DNA from: Aquimarina pacifica
GTDB taxonomy: Bacteria; Bacteroidota; Bacteroidia; Flavobacteriales; Flavobacteriaceae
Reading direction: 5' to 3'
NCBI RefSeq assembly: GCF_000520955.1
Contig: NZ_JACC01000014.1
Coordinates: 89,925-153,924, forward strand
Length of the DNA stretch: 64,000 nt
Made by a program: the position numbers and the translations under genes. Positions 39,200 to 47,881 of this stretch are shown one piece after another. Positions within the stretch are counted from its first letter, which is position 1. Each line of letters opens with the position of its first letter. The notes below the pieces were generated by a model. That model was given only the letters and a program-made list of their open reading frames with translations, was not told the DNA's origin and did not search any database.

Positions 39200-39628
39200 T
39201 TATAGTACTTTCTGAAAATGATATCCCAGAATTATATATCCTTGCCTAAAATAAAATTTATGAGATTTACTATTCTGTACGTACGTATTTAACTCCACAG
39301 ATTCGCAGCCTTGTTCCTTTGCCCAGTTTTCTATATAATTTAAGAAAAAAGCTCCATATCCTTTAGAATGAATTGTGGGGTCAATAATAACGTTGTCAAC
39401 CTCTAATTGCTTACCCGAGTATAATCGAACGGTCATCCAACTACTAGATACACCTATAAGTTGCGCTTTTTCGAATAAACCAAAACATTGGTAATTATCA
39501 AATGCAAACATCTCGAGATGACGTTTTTTAAGTGTAGAGATCTCTCTATTGGGATTGAGGTGTTGTGTTAGAGAAATAATATCATCTAATTCCTCTTTTT
39601 GTAATAGTTTTACAGTAAGATGTTGCAC
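39200..39628 (-). CDS. GNAT-family N-acetyltransferase at the head of the molybdate operon
   Basis: Acetyl-CoA-dependent acyltransferase of 142 residues. The acetyl-CoA loop is seen as IDPTIHSKGYGAFFLNYIE (about 88-106), followed by CESVELNTYVQNSKSHKFYFRQGY, which is standard GNAT motif B. It lies seven bases ahead of modA. Whether its association is functional or just positional is unclear. Confidence 0.88.
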   Translation of the reverse strand: MQHLTVKLLQKEELDDIISLTQHLNPNREISTLKKRHLEMFAFDNYQCFGLFEKAQLIGVSSSWMTVRLYSGKQLEVDNVIIDPTIHSKGYGAFFLNYIENWAKEQGCESVELNTYVQNSKSHKFYFRQGYIILGYHFQKVL

Positions 39629-40244
39629 TTTATGTTTGTTTTTTGATCAATATTTTTTTAAGTCAGGAGTAGTAATGATATGTCCGCGAGTTTTTATTTG
39701 GGCGTTCGAGCGGGCTATTCTCTACAATTCCTCGCTCTTCGTTCCTCAGGCTGCGGGATTTTCGTTGCTATCCCTAACGCAAAGTACCAAAATTTCGAAC
39801 CACTATACAAGTAAAACACCTGTCTAAAGCTGGTTTGGTAGCAACTTATGAATTAAAACGCGTTAAAAAAGGTGAAGTTGCTTTTTTTGTATGTTACTGC
39901 AATTTAGAATCATGGCATTTTTATAGCATCTCAATTGGGATACTCGTTAGTTTAATAACCACAATGTATAAACAGAAATTATATACCTAAAATGGGTTTT
40001 TGGCCTTGTTCTCTAAGGCAAAATACACTGCAAATGTCTCTAAATTAGTAGTATGAATGAGTAATGGGGGTCATAACATTTGTAATATTATTAATCTAGA
40101 TAGCGTTTAATCCATACCCTTGACAATACAATACTTTGCATAAATCATAAGAGATAGTATTATTTATTAAGAATAAGAGGGTAACATTTTGTCTTTTATT
40201 GACACTAAATATTGTATTTAATACGATGTTAAAAATAATTTGCC
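39629..40244. other. Long intergenic region with an interspersed element
   Basis: About 615 bases between divergent genes. It contains the copy of the 80-bp repeat at 39701-39780. The rest is AT-rich and should hold the molybdate operon and beta-helix lipoprotein promoters, but no supported gene or RNA. A short reading frame crossing the repeat is composed of repeat sequence and is not accepted. Confidence 0.55.
39701..39780 (+). repeat. 80-bp interspersed element, copy 1
   Basis: Starts GGCGTTCGAGCGGGCTATTC and ends CTATCCCTAACGC. It is about 80 percent identical to 49992-50072 and in the same orientation. The ends GCGTT and AACGC can pair. It is GC-richer than its surroundings and lies 73 bases ahead of the minus-strand GNAT gene. 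Confidence 0.8.
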
Positions 40245-42194
40245 ATGAAATCAATACCTACTTACCTACTACTTTTTATTACAATAATTAATATGTTTTC
40301 CTGTAGCTCAGACGACGGAAATGGGACAGATGAAGAAGGTCAGCAAGATCAAAACCCAAACCCGGTTATAGTAATAACCCCATGCTTATTCGAAGATTTA
40401 GACATAACAGCGAATGCAACAATATCGATTGATTGTTTATTAGACCTAGAAGGAAAAACAATAGAAGTACCGGCAAATGTAACCTTTGCATTTGATGGAG
40501 GCGATATTTTTAATGGAACTTTGAATTTTTCATCCGGAGGAAAAATAGCGGGAGAACTGTTAAATTCTAATTTAGAACTACAAGGAGATATACAATTAAT
40601 AGGAAATGAATTTGAGTTTATAGCTTCGCGGTGGGGTATAATAGAAGGAGAAGTTACTGGTGAGGTCGCTGAAAATAATAAAACCAAAATAAATGAATTA
40701 TTACTATTCATAAAATCACTGGTAGCTTCTGGATCCGTTGATTTTAAAATAAATAGTTTAGATGCCTATTTCAAGGTAGATGGATATGATCACAACGACA
40801 TTGCCTCTCCTAGACTTGGGATTAAAATACCAAGCGATTACAATTTTATATTATCAGATGCTACCTATTTTAGAATGTATCCTAACGATAACAAGAACCC
40901 TACTTTAGTATTTATTGGAGATGGTGTAGAAAATATTACAATTACAGGAGGAAATTTTATAGGAGATAGAGACGAACATGATTATTCTCTAGGAGCTCAG
41001 GAGTGGGGTCATTTATTACGTATTGGCGGTGCCAATAATATTAAGGTTAGTGAAGCCGAATTTGTTGATGCCATGGGAGATGGAATAGATGTTCATGGTT
41101 ATGGGCATTCATTCGATCCGCATCATGTGCCTAGTACAGAAGTATATATTGTAAATAATACGTTCAGAAGAAATAGAAGAAATCAAATATCAGTAACTGC
41201 AGGAAGTCAAATATATATAGAAGAAAATAACTTTATAGACTGCAGTATTCATACAGATGGTTCACAAGGTGTTGCTCCTGGTTTTGCGATAGACGTAGAG
41301 GCTTTTAGGGCTAATGGCTTAGAATATGAAATAGCAGAAGAAATCTACATAAGAAACAATTCAGAAAGTGGTAGTAGAGTAGGTGCGTTTACCATACATA
41401 CAGGGGATAAAGTGACTATTGAAAACAATACAGTAGAAGGTTTTATTTCTTATTCAAATACTATAGGTAGTAAAATTAATAATAATAAGGTCAAAGGAGT
41501 TACAGATTCGCAACAAAATGGTGGAGTTGCTATTTGGGCAGGAAGGTCTGATAAATTTGATTTAATCTATGATAATGAAGTAATTGGGAATACGGTTGAA
41601 AATTACGGTACAGGTATACTAGCGACAAATGTAGATCTTACAGTAGGAGAAAATACCATATTAGAGTGCGTAAGAGGAATTGTTATAGAAGATATTAAAA
41701 ACGCAGACTTTTATGATAATTTTATTCAAAGTAGTATGGCAACTTCTATAGGATATTCTTCGGGTGCAGCGGCAAGTTTTATAGATGATATAACGATAAG
41801 ACAAACCAATAAAGATGCTGTTTTTATAGATGTACAAAGAGACCCTTTTAAATTTTTTGGAATTAATACAGCAGAAGAGGAACAAGATTATACGATTACT
41901 ATAGATAATAATGTGTTAACCTCACCTTCAACATCTACTTTGGCGTGTAGAGGGATTATTTTTACAAATAATGAAATAAAAGAGGGTGGGATACGGCTAA
42001 CAAACCTAGAGAATAGTATTATTTCTGAAAATAATATTACAGCAACTGTGAATAATGCTATACGAATAGATTCAGGTTGCGCCGATGTGATAATAAGTGA
42101 CAATATCTTAACCACTAGTCAATCTTGTATCTTTGAAAACAATACAGATGCTATAAATATCCAAATAGAAGGGAATACCTGTAATGAAATGTAA
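40245..42194 (+). CDS. Lipoprotein with right-handed beta-helix
   Basis: Surface or periplasmic lipoprotein of 649 residues; the signal ends in a lipobox Cys (MFSCSSDD). The body is a long parallel beta-helix: repeating short turns such as NNTFRRN, ENNFIDC, NNSESGSR and ENNTVEG (about 220-620) suggest a pectate-lyase-like fold. Around residue 240 there is TITGGNFIGDRDEHDYS and VHGYGH. Many such proteins are polysaccharide lyases or hydrolases, but catalytic residues cannot be assigned. There is no SusCD pair nearby. Confidence 0.82.
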   Translation: MKSIPTYLLLFITIINMFSCSSDDGNGTDEEGQQDQNPNPVIVITPCLFEDLDITANATISIDCLLDLEGKTIEVPANVTFAFDGGDIFNGTLNFSSGGKIAGELLNSNLELQGDIQLIGNEFEFIASRWGIIEGEVTGEVAENNKTKINELLLFIKSLVASGSVDFKINSLDAYFKVDGYDHNDIASPRLGIKIPSDYNFILSDATYFRMYPNDNKNPTLVFIGDGVENITITGGNFIGDRDEHDYSLGAQEWGHLLRIGGANNIKVSEAEFVDAMGDGIDVHGYGHSFDPHHVPSTEVYIVNNTFRRNRRNQISVTAGSQIYIEENNFIDCSIHTDGSQGVAPGFAIDVEAFRANGLEYEIAEEIYIRNNSESGSRVGAFTIHTGDKVTIENNTVEGFISYSNTIGSKINNNKVKGVTDSQQNGGVAIWAGRSDKFDLIYDNEVIGNTVENYGTGILATNVDLTVGENTILECVRGIVIEDIKNADFYDNFIQSSMATSIGYSSGAAASFIDDITIRQTNKDAVFIDVQRDPFKFFGINTAEEEQDYTITIDNNVLTSPSTSTLACRGIIFTNNEIKEGGIRLTNLENSIISENNITATVNNAIRIDSGCADVIISDNILTTSQSCIFENNTDAINIQIEGNTCNEM

Positions 42195-42214
42195 AAACTA
42201 TAATGAAAAATTTT

Positions 42215-42246
42215 CCCTGGATATGTAGAGTAAATCCTATCCAGGG
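42215..42246 (+). terminator. Hairpin downstream of the beta-helix lipoprotein
   Basis: Perfect 9-bp arms CCCTGGATA and TATCCAGGG around a 14-base loop, 20 bases past the stop codon. There is no clear T tract, so the terminator call is moderate. Confidence 0.45.
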
Positions 42247-42357
42247 TTCAAGATATAGCTGTCCTTACAACCTTTTTTATTGATTTCTAAGATATCGTAA
42301 AGAGCCTTATGACGGACTTCTAGAATATATAGCAGATAGATTACGAGAAGCCGAAAA

Positions 42358-42801
42358 TTATACCTCCCAAAAGAAGCGCTCTTTTGATTTTGATTGGGTT
42401 CCTAGTTTTTTATAAAAGCGAATGGCGCTGGTGTTAAAATCGGGAGTTTGCCATTGAATATGAGTGCAGTTTTCCTTTCTGGCGTAGGCTGCTACATGAT
42501 TCATCATTGTAGTTCCGATTCCTTTACCTCTTGTTTCTTCTTTTAAAAACAGACAATCCAGATACACATAAAAATCAGCATCCCAAGTAGAAAATTGCTT
42601 CATAAAAGTAGCATACCCCAGAAGTGATTCGTCTTTTTCAACAACAATACATTGTATTGCATTTTCCTTTTTGAAAAGGTGGGTTTTAAACAAAGCATGT
42701 TTGTTTTCTGTATTGAAGTTTGCTTTTTCGAAGATAACATGTGCTTTACATAATATGAGTAGTTGAGGAATGTCTTCCTCTTTGGCAAATCGTATGGTCA
42801 T
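42358..42801 (-). CDS. GNAT-family N-acetyltransferase
   Basis: Acetyltransferase of 147 residues. Motif A is LFLKEETRGKGIGTTMMNHVAAYARKENCTHIQWQ, in which the R-G-K-G-I-G acetyl-CoA loop (about 93-99) is clear, followed by FNTSAIRFYKKLG. It resembles diamine/amino-acid acetyltransferases; the acceptor is not readable. It appears to be a single-gene unit; a few residues of unrelated coding-like sequence upstream on the other strand are discussed as rejected. Confidence 0.88.
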   Translation of the reverse strand: MTIRFAKEEDIPQLLILCKAHVIFEKANFNTENKHALFKTHLFKKENAIQCIVVEKDESLLGYATFMKQFSTWDADFYVYLDCLFLKEETRGKGIGTTMMNHVAAYARKENCTHIQWQTPDFNTSAIRFYKKLGTQSKSKERFFWEV

Positions 42802-42912
42802 TTATAGGATATTGATTTTGTGATTTTACGTTGCATGGGATATACCAAATGTACCTCTATTTTAGACGAATAAAAAACTGTTCGAGCCTTAGTTTTAAAA
42901 GAAATTCAAAGC

Positions 42913-43305
42913 TTAACATGCACATTGTACAAGCGTACCTTTTGATGGATGAGTTCCTAGAGTTGCATACCCGTCAAATTTCCACCACGTTAAACCACCG
43001 ATCAATTCTTTTACAGTAAAACCTAATTTAGCCATAGCAAGTGCTCCGCGTGTAGAACCATTACAACCAATACCGTCACAGTAACAAATATATGTTTTTC
43101 TTTTGTCGAGGTGCTTTGTATTTTCTTTGGTCATCTCTCTATGGGGCAAGTTAATAGCTGTAGGAATATGTTCTTTCTCATACCCAAAGGCTTTTCGTGT
43201 GTCAATAACCACGATATCAAGGTTATTTTCTAGTGCTTCATATAGATCTGCAGGATCCATTTCGTAGGCTAATTTGTTTTCGTAAAATTTAATTTGATCT
43301 TTCAT
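42913..43305 (-). CDS. Rhodanese-domain protein with extended active-site loop
   Basis: Single rhodanese-domain protein of 130 residues. IVVIDTRKAFGYEKEHIPTAINLP (about 31-54) is the characteristic first half. The active-site region has Cys74, Cys76 and Cys81 in YCDGIGCNGSTRGA, longer than the usual six-residue loop; Cys81 with Arg86 is the likely catalytic pair. It is divergent from a LysR regulator gene 128 bases away, a layout that suggests control by that regulator. The sulfur donor or acceptor is unknown. Confidence 0.85.
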   Translation of the reverse strand: MKDQIKFYENKLAYEMDPADLYEALENNLDIVVIDTRKAFGYEKEHIPTAINLPHREMTKENTKHLDKRKTYICYCDGIGCNGSTRGALAMAKLGFTVKELIGGLTWWKFDGYATLGTHPSKGTLVQCAC

Positions 43306-43322
43306 ATTTATAGTATTTGTTC

Positions 43323-43330
43323 CAAAAGTA
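43323..43330 (-). promoter_or_regulatory. Candidate -7 box for the rhodanese gene
   Basis: On the minus strand the sequence reads TACTTTTG, matching TAnnTTTG, about 18 bases before the start codon. No strong -33 box is visible. Confidence 0.4.
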
Positions 43331-43410
43331 GCGCATTGCTTTGTTGTTTAAGGTGTTCATTAATTGAATGATTTCTGATCAAAGCTGAAATATTTTCATA
43401 TTCAAGAACC

Positions 43411-43418
43411 TAGTTTTG
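43411..43418 (+). promoter_or_regulatory. Candidate -7 box for the LysR gene
   Basis: TAGTTTTG matches TAnnTTTG, 15 bases before the LysR start at 43434. The implied leader would be very short. No clear -33 partner. Confidence 0.35.
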
Positions 43419-43433
43419 TAGTAACTTTATAGC

Positions 43434-44324
43434 ATGGATATTCGATATTTTAGATTAATAAAAACGATTACAGAAGAAGGAAACATTGCCAATTCATCAG
43501 AGAAGTTATTTCTAACCCAATCTGCATTAAGTCACCAACTCAAGGATCTCGAGGAACGACTAGGTTTTAAAGTATTTCATAGAGCTCGCAATCAATGGAA
43601 ACTCACAGAAGAAGGTGTCGTGTTGTATGAGTTGGCTACCAGTATTTTAGAGAAGATAGAAGATGGATTTAGTACCATCAAGAATATTCGTTCGGGCTCA
43701 AAAGGGTGTATCAAGGTAAGTACAGAATGTTATTCTTTTTATCAAGGCTTGCCAGGGTTTATTCAGAAAATGGGTGTTCTCTATCCAGAGATTGAGGTAG
43801 ATTTGATTCTCGAAGCGACGCATCAACCAATAACTAAATTAGTTGCTTGTGATATTGATATTGCTATTGTGAGTTCAAAACCGGATAATGACAAGTTATC
43901 TACAATAGAAATTTTTGAAGACGAGGTTTTTGCCATCATGCATCAGGAGCATCAGCTAAGTCATCTTGATTTCTTGGAGGCCAGTCATTTTGCTAATGAA
44001 CATCTTATTATCCATTCTTTTCCTCTTGAAACCGTTTCGGTATATGAACAGTTTTTAAAACCCAACAAGATTACTCCCGCCAAAATTTCTGCAGTACCCC
44101 TAACCGAAGTCTCATTAGAGATGGTTAATGCCAATATGGGGATTGTTTGCATGCCAAAATGGGCGCTTACTTCCTTTAGGTTAGGAGATCATCTAATTTT
44201 TAAAAGAATAAGAAAACAGGGACTTAAGCGCTTTCATTATTTGGTTATTAGAAAAGAAGATCGTTTTAAAAAGTATATTGATGATTTTATAAGCAATTTT
44301 GAAGAAGAGTTTGCCAAGATATAA
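43434..44324 (+). CDS. LysR-family transcriptional regulator
   Basis: DNA-binding regulator of 296 residues. The winged HTH is at about 1-62 (YFRLIKTITEEGNIANSSEKLFLTQSALSHQLKDLE), followed by a linker helix and a periplasmic-binding-protein-like effector domain (about 90-290). It is divergent from the rhodanese gene, so it probably controls that gene and itself. The effector is unknown; a sulfur compound is a reasonable guess given the neighbour, but is inference. Confidence 0.92.
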   Translation: MDIRYFRLIKTITEEGNIANSSEKLFLTQSALSHQLKDLEERLGFKVFHRARNQWKLTEEGVVLYELATSILEKIEDGFSTIKNIRSGSKGCIKVSTECYSFYQGLPGFIQKMGVLYPEIEVDLILEATHQPITKLVACDIDIAIVSSKPDNDKLSTIEIFEDEVFAIMHQEHQLSHLDFLEASHFANEHLIIHSFPLETVSVYEQFLKPNKITPAKISAVPLTEVSLEMVNANMGIVCMPKWALTSFRLGDHLIFKRIRKQGLKRFHYLVIRKEDRFKKYIDDFISNFEEEFAKI

Positions 44325-44608
44325 TGATCTTAATTTATTGGTGACAGTTGTTTAAATTTATGAATCATTTTGTTGTATTCGATAATGTAACTATTCGGCT
44401 TGTTAGTAGGCCATGAGGTTACTGGCAATCTCATGTCATTACTTACGAGAAAACAAGAGTAAATGGTAAAGACAATTCGCATCATCGGTTTTTGATATGT
44501 TCTTAAAAATTGAATGATCTGTGATAACGATTGACCAAATTGTGATGTTAGATTTTTGTTTTTTTAATGCATTAAAAATGAATTATTAATCACAAAAATT
44601 AAAGTCCA

Positions 44609-44755
44609 ATGAAAAGTTTAAAGAGTTTAAAAGATTTAAAAGGAACTAAAATGATTAGTAAAGACGGTCAAAAGAATATCAATGGTGGCCGAGGAATGTA
44701 TTGTTGCTCTGGTACTACGGCAGATTGCGCTAGATGGTGCACATATTGGGTGTAA
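44609..44755 (+). CDS. GG-leader peptide with cysteine-rich core (bacteriocin/RiPP-like)
   Basis: A 48-residue reading frame starts at ATG 44609. The first 14 residues are Lys/Leu/Ser repeats, then MISKDGQKNINGG, which closely matches the double-glycine leaders used in Bacteroidota (the K-x-x-Q-K-x-I-x-G-G pattern). Gly26-Gly27 would be the cleavage site of a C39-peptidase ABC exporter. The 21-residue core has Cys32, Cys33, Cys40 and Cys44 with aromatic residues Tyr31, Trp43, Tyr46 and Trp47, and no long hydrophobic helix. It could be a disulfide-linked signal or antimicrobial peptide, or a modified RiPP. No transporter, LanM-like or radical SAM gene lies nearby. Upstream is AT-rich without a clear promoter. 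It is short but the leader match makes it real with good confidence. Confidence 0.8.
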   Translation: MKSLKSLKDLKGTKMISKDGQKNINGGRGMYCCSGTTADCARWCTYWV

Positions 44756-44827
44756 CTATGCTTGATGCTGCTTCAGTATTAAATACAATATAGTTTCAAA
44801 ACTATGCGTATTTAATTTACTACCCCA

Positions 44828-44855
44828 GGTCCATAGGTTTTTAAACGTATGGACC
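44828..44855. repeat. Inverted repeat downstream of the GG-leader peptide gene
   Basis: Perfect arms GGTCCATA and TATGGACC with a 12-base spacer, 73 bases past the peptide stop and before the SRPBCC gene end. No T tract on either strand, so it is not a simple terminator; an mRNA structure or binding site is possible. Confidence 0.4.
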
Positions 44856-44909
44856 AAATTATAAGGAACATCTTTTCATATAGTCTTTGCATAATGTGAT
44901 CTATGATTA

Positions 44910-45350
44910 CTAAATCATTTTTTGTAGTAACGGGATGACCATGTCCCATCCTTTTTGTGATTCTTCGAATCTTTTTTGAGCATTTTCTGTGCCGTAGAAA
45001 TCACCTTGTAGTATTATAAGTTTTGTATTATTTCCTGTTTTAGAGATTTTGTAGGTCAAAGAGATGTAATTTTCGGGAATATCTTGTATGCCAATATTGG
45101 GGTCAAACATAGTAAAGGAGACTTCTTGTTTGTCAATATATTTGGTGATTGTACCCTGTACATAGGTAATAATTTCGCCATTTTCAGTTTTGCCATTCCA
45201 TACAATTGGACTACCAAGACTCCAATCAGATAATACTTCGCACCCAAACATATAATGTTTGGTTTGTTCGGGATTTGTTAAAACATCCCAGACTCTTTCT
45301 ATTGAGGATTTAAAAATCACCTCTTTCTTGATAATCATTGATTGGCTCAT
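44910..45350 (-). CDS. SRPBCC/AHSA1-family protein
   Basis: START-like small-ligand-binding protein of about 146 residues. KKEVIFKSSIERVWDVLTNPEQTKHYMFG is the AHSA1/Aha1 family start, and GWDMVIPLL the C-terminal helix. The ATG at 45350 starts MSQSMIIKK and is preferred over 45377. Many such proteins occur next to regulators and act on hydrophobic ligands. The AraC gene lies 57 bases upstream, suggesting co-transcription. Confidence 0.85.
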   Translation of the reverse strand: MSQSMIIKKEVIFKSSIERVWDVLTNPEQTKHYMFGCEVLSDWSLGSPIVWNGKTENGEIITYVQGTITKYIDKQEVSFTMFDPNIGIQDIPENYISLTYKISKTGNNTKLIILQGDFYGTENAQKRFEESQKGWDMVIPLLQKMI

Positions 45351-45407
45351 ATTTAATGTTTGTGTTATGAACAACAAAGATCATAAGATGCATTTCTTTG
45401 AGATAGT

Positions 45408-46295
45408 CTAATCGGGATACTTTCTAATACTATCGGGAGTAACTCCGAATTCTTTTTTGAATGCTTTTGAGAAGTGTTGTGGTGAGCTATATCCTATTTT
45501 ATATGCAATTTCTTTGGCAGAATCGGTTGTTCCCAAGAGAAGCTTTTTAGCCAAAGTCATACGTGTTTGATGAATAAACCCAAAGATTGTAGTGCCAAAT
45601 AATTCTTTAAATCCCTTTTTGAGCTTATATTCATTTATACTAATTAACTTTGATAGTTCAAGTATGGTGGGAGGATTTTCGATACGCAATGTCAACAGTT
45701 CTTTTGCTTCGAATAGCTTTTGTTTATCACTGTTGTGCTTTATATACCTATTTTGATAGCTTTGATTATGAAGCTCTGCTTGTAGAACAAGAAGTTCGAT
45801 ACTTTTTGATAATAGAAATAGACTTTTTAGCTCATCGGTATAATGGCAATGCAAGATCTCATTAATTACCGATTGCATTCTAAAGGTATTGGGCCGCCAT
45901 TCTTTAGAGAGAATAGTATTTTCTTTTGCCAATACTTTTTCTGTAAATCTCTTTAGTGTATCCGGACCATTTTGGGCAATATTAGCAAATGTTTCTGGAG
46001 TAAAATTAATGCCAAAGGTTTCTATTCGTTTACTTTTATTGTGAATATCAATAGTAAGACCCTTAGAATACATAATGTTATTATGATGTCCTGTAAAAGA
46101 GAATGATGAATTTAATTCTTTGTAATCAAAATCATATTCACCAGAAAGTCCAAAATGAAGACGAACATATTCAGTATCGTTGTTTGAACTTTGACTGTCA
46201 AAACTTGTGTAATCAATGATATTGTGCGAAAGAATAATGTTCTCTAATTCCCATTTTTTTGAAGCAATTTGGGTGTTACCAACTTTTTTTTTCAT
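45408..46295 (-). CDS. AraC-family transcriptional regulator
   Basis: Regulator of 295 residues. The C-terminal double HTH (about 190-292) has the AraC pattern: ISINEYKLKKGFKELFGTTIFGFIHQTRM, then AKEIAYKIGYSSPQHFSKAFKKEFGVTPDSIR. The N-terminal part (about 1-180) is a beta-rich ligand domain without an obvious known motif. It lies upstream of the SRPBCC gene on the same strand and probably controls it. Confidence 0.92.
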   Translation of the reverse strand: MKKKVGNTQIASKKWELENIILSHNIIDYTSFDSQSSNNDTEYVRLHFGLSGEYDFDYKELNSSFSFTGHHNNIMYSKGLTIDIHNKSKRIETFGINFTPETFANIAQNGPDTLKRFTEKVLAKENTILSKEWRPNTFRMQSVINEILHCHYTDELKSLFLLSKSIELLVLQAELHNQSYQNRYIKHNSDKQKLFEAKELLTLRIENPPTILELSKLISINEYKLKKGFKELFGTTIFGFIHQTRMTLAKKLLLGTTDSAKEIAYKIGYSSPQHFSKAFKKEFGVTPDSIRKYPD

Positions 46296-46398
46296 GAGAA
46301 TACTGTCTAAAAATTGTATAATCTATTTGCTAGTGTATGTATTGGTGTCAAAGATTGAAATAAAACTAACATATTTCTATGGATTATAAAAAGAGACA

Positions 46399-47790
46399 TT
46401 AGCAATTCCTATTAATCCATTCCTCAAAATCTACATATCCTAATACGTGGTTCGGGATCGGATCTTCCCTTAATTGTTCTTTCAAAAGTAAAAAAGCATT
46501 TCTTTTATCCGTAATTTCATAGGTAACAGTCCGCGATAAAAATTTCAAAAGTATTTTTTCGTAGAGCGCTATGTTTTTTGATTTTTTCAGAAGTTTTTTC
46601 ATTGTATTAATAAGGTAGCGTAGCGTAAATCCATTATTTAATTCATAATGAACAAGAAGGTTTAGCCAATGGGTGTATATGATCAGGTCTTCCCTGTCTT
46701 TTTTTGTTTTCTGGTTGATGATGGTATTGATCCAATATAAGGATTGCTTAGTGTCTTTTCTTAAAAAGTAAATATTGGCAAATTGAAAACGAAAAGATAG
46801 CCAATAATTATTGGGTACCAGGGTTTTGTGTTTATTAATAAATTGCTGAATTTCTGTGATTATTTCACGAGTTGTATGAAGTCCTTTTAGGTTTCTGTGA
46901 ATTTCTAGCTCAATATTATATAGCCGTAATTGTTCTTTGATAAGTATAGCAGAAACAGTACTAATTGTTGCTGCTTTTTGTTTGATCAACAATATTCTTA
47001 CAAAGGCTTCTTTGTATTGTTTTTTGAATACAAGAAACCCAAGTAGGTTGTTGTTGATAGAAAAATACGTCGAAAAATATTCTCTTAGTAATTCAGGATG
47101 TTGCTCCCATTCTTTGATTAGGTGTTCTAGTGTCTGTTTTGCTTTTTCTGGATGTTTTGCAAGGAGTTGTTTTCTGTATTTATGTAATGTTTTTAAGGTT
47201 TTGTTTTGTAGAGAAGCACTTTTTTTATGAGAAATCGAAAATTGACTAGGATCTATATTTGCCAGAAGTAAATCCATATGTTCTTTGGTTGACTCCAGTG
47301 CCTGTCTCTGTTTTAAAGTGATTTTTTTGAGTGTAGCAAAATCTTCAGGAAACTGTGCTTGGTGTACTTTTCTTTTCCAATCTTGTATGTGTGATAATAA
47401 GCTGTCTTGTTGAAACTGTTGTGCTTTTTTTTCGGCAAGGGCAAGTTCTCTTTGACATATGATATATAACCCTTTATGAAATAGGATTTCAATATTACGA
47501 ATGGCATCAATCAGTTCTGCATTTTTGGATATTTTGGCATGATATACTCTTAGGGATTGCAAAATACGTTGTTTGAGATAGTTTTTGATGGTTGTTAATT
47601 GATTTACAAATCCTTTATCTCTAAATGTATGTTTAATCGCGGTCTCATCATATTCTTTTTGTGACTCAATAGCATCAAAAAGAAGAAGGTACTCAGGAGT
47701 GTCTGTTGTGGGTATGCTTAGTTTAAAATGTCGCTTTTCACTTTTACTTAGTGATTGGATCAGGTAAAATAATTCTTCACTTTTTTTCAT
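46399..47790 (-). CDS. Conserved helical protein of unknown function
   Basis: Almost entirely alpha-helical protein of 463 residues without signal peptide or membrane segment. It starts KKSEELFYLIQSLSKSEKRHFKLSI, a pattern I associate with a family frequent in Flavobacteriia, and has repeating pairs of amphipathic helices that look like a TPR-like or alpha-solenoid scaffold. It is Lys/Gln/Leu-rich and likely cytoplasmic. A role in protein interaction is a guess. Transcribed alone, divergent from the VOC gene. Confidence 0.75.
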   Translation of the reverse strand: MKKSEELFYLIQSLSKSEKRHFKLSIPTTDTPEYLLLFDAIESQKEYDETAIKHTFRDKGFVNQLTTIKNYLKQRILQSLRVYHAKISKNAELIDAIRNIEILFHKGLYIICQRELALAEKKAQQFQQDSLLSHIQDWKRKVHQAQFPEDFATLKKITLKQRQALESTKEHMDLLLANIDPSQFSISHKKSASLQNKTLKTLHKYRKQLLAKHPEKAKQTLEHLIKEWEQHPELLREYFSTYFSINNNLLGFLVFKKQYKEAFVRILLIKQKAATISTVSAILIKEQLRLYNIELEIHRNLKGLHTTREIITEIQQFINKHKTLVPNNYWLSFRFQFANIYFLRKDTKQSLYWINTIINQKTKKDREDLIIYTHWLNLLVHYELNNGFTLRYLINTMKKLLKKSKNIALYEKILLKFLSRTVTYEITDKRNAFLLLKEQLREDPIPNHVLGYVDFEEWINRNC

Positions 47791-47844
47791 TATAGAAACC
47801 TATGTTTTTTCAAAAATAAAATTTTTTTGATCGATATGATCATT

Positions 47845-47852
47845 TACTTTTG
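47845..47852 (+). promoter_or_regulatory. Candidate -7 box for the VOC gene
   Basis: TACTTTTG fits TAnnTTTG, 30 bases before the start at 47882. A TTTG lies 15 bases upstream, a little closer than the usual spacing. Confidence 0.4.
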
Positions 47853-47881
47853 AAATCGTATAATTCTTAAATTTTATCAAT

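Noticed and set aside
39549..39827. Plus-strand reading frame of 92 codons crossing the 80-bp repeat
   Set aside because: It is antisense to the GNAT start and made of repeat sequence.
42284..42414. Plus-strand fragment reading FLRYRKEPYDGLLEYIADR then on to a stop, opposite the GNAT gene
   Set aside because: No start codon, only part lies outside the GNAT gene, and I recognise no family; at best a gene remnant.
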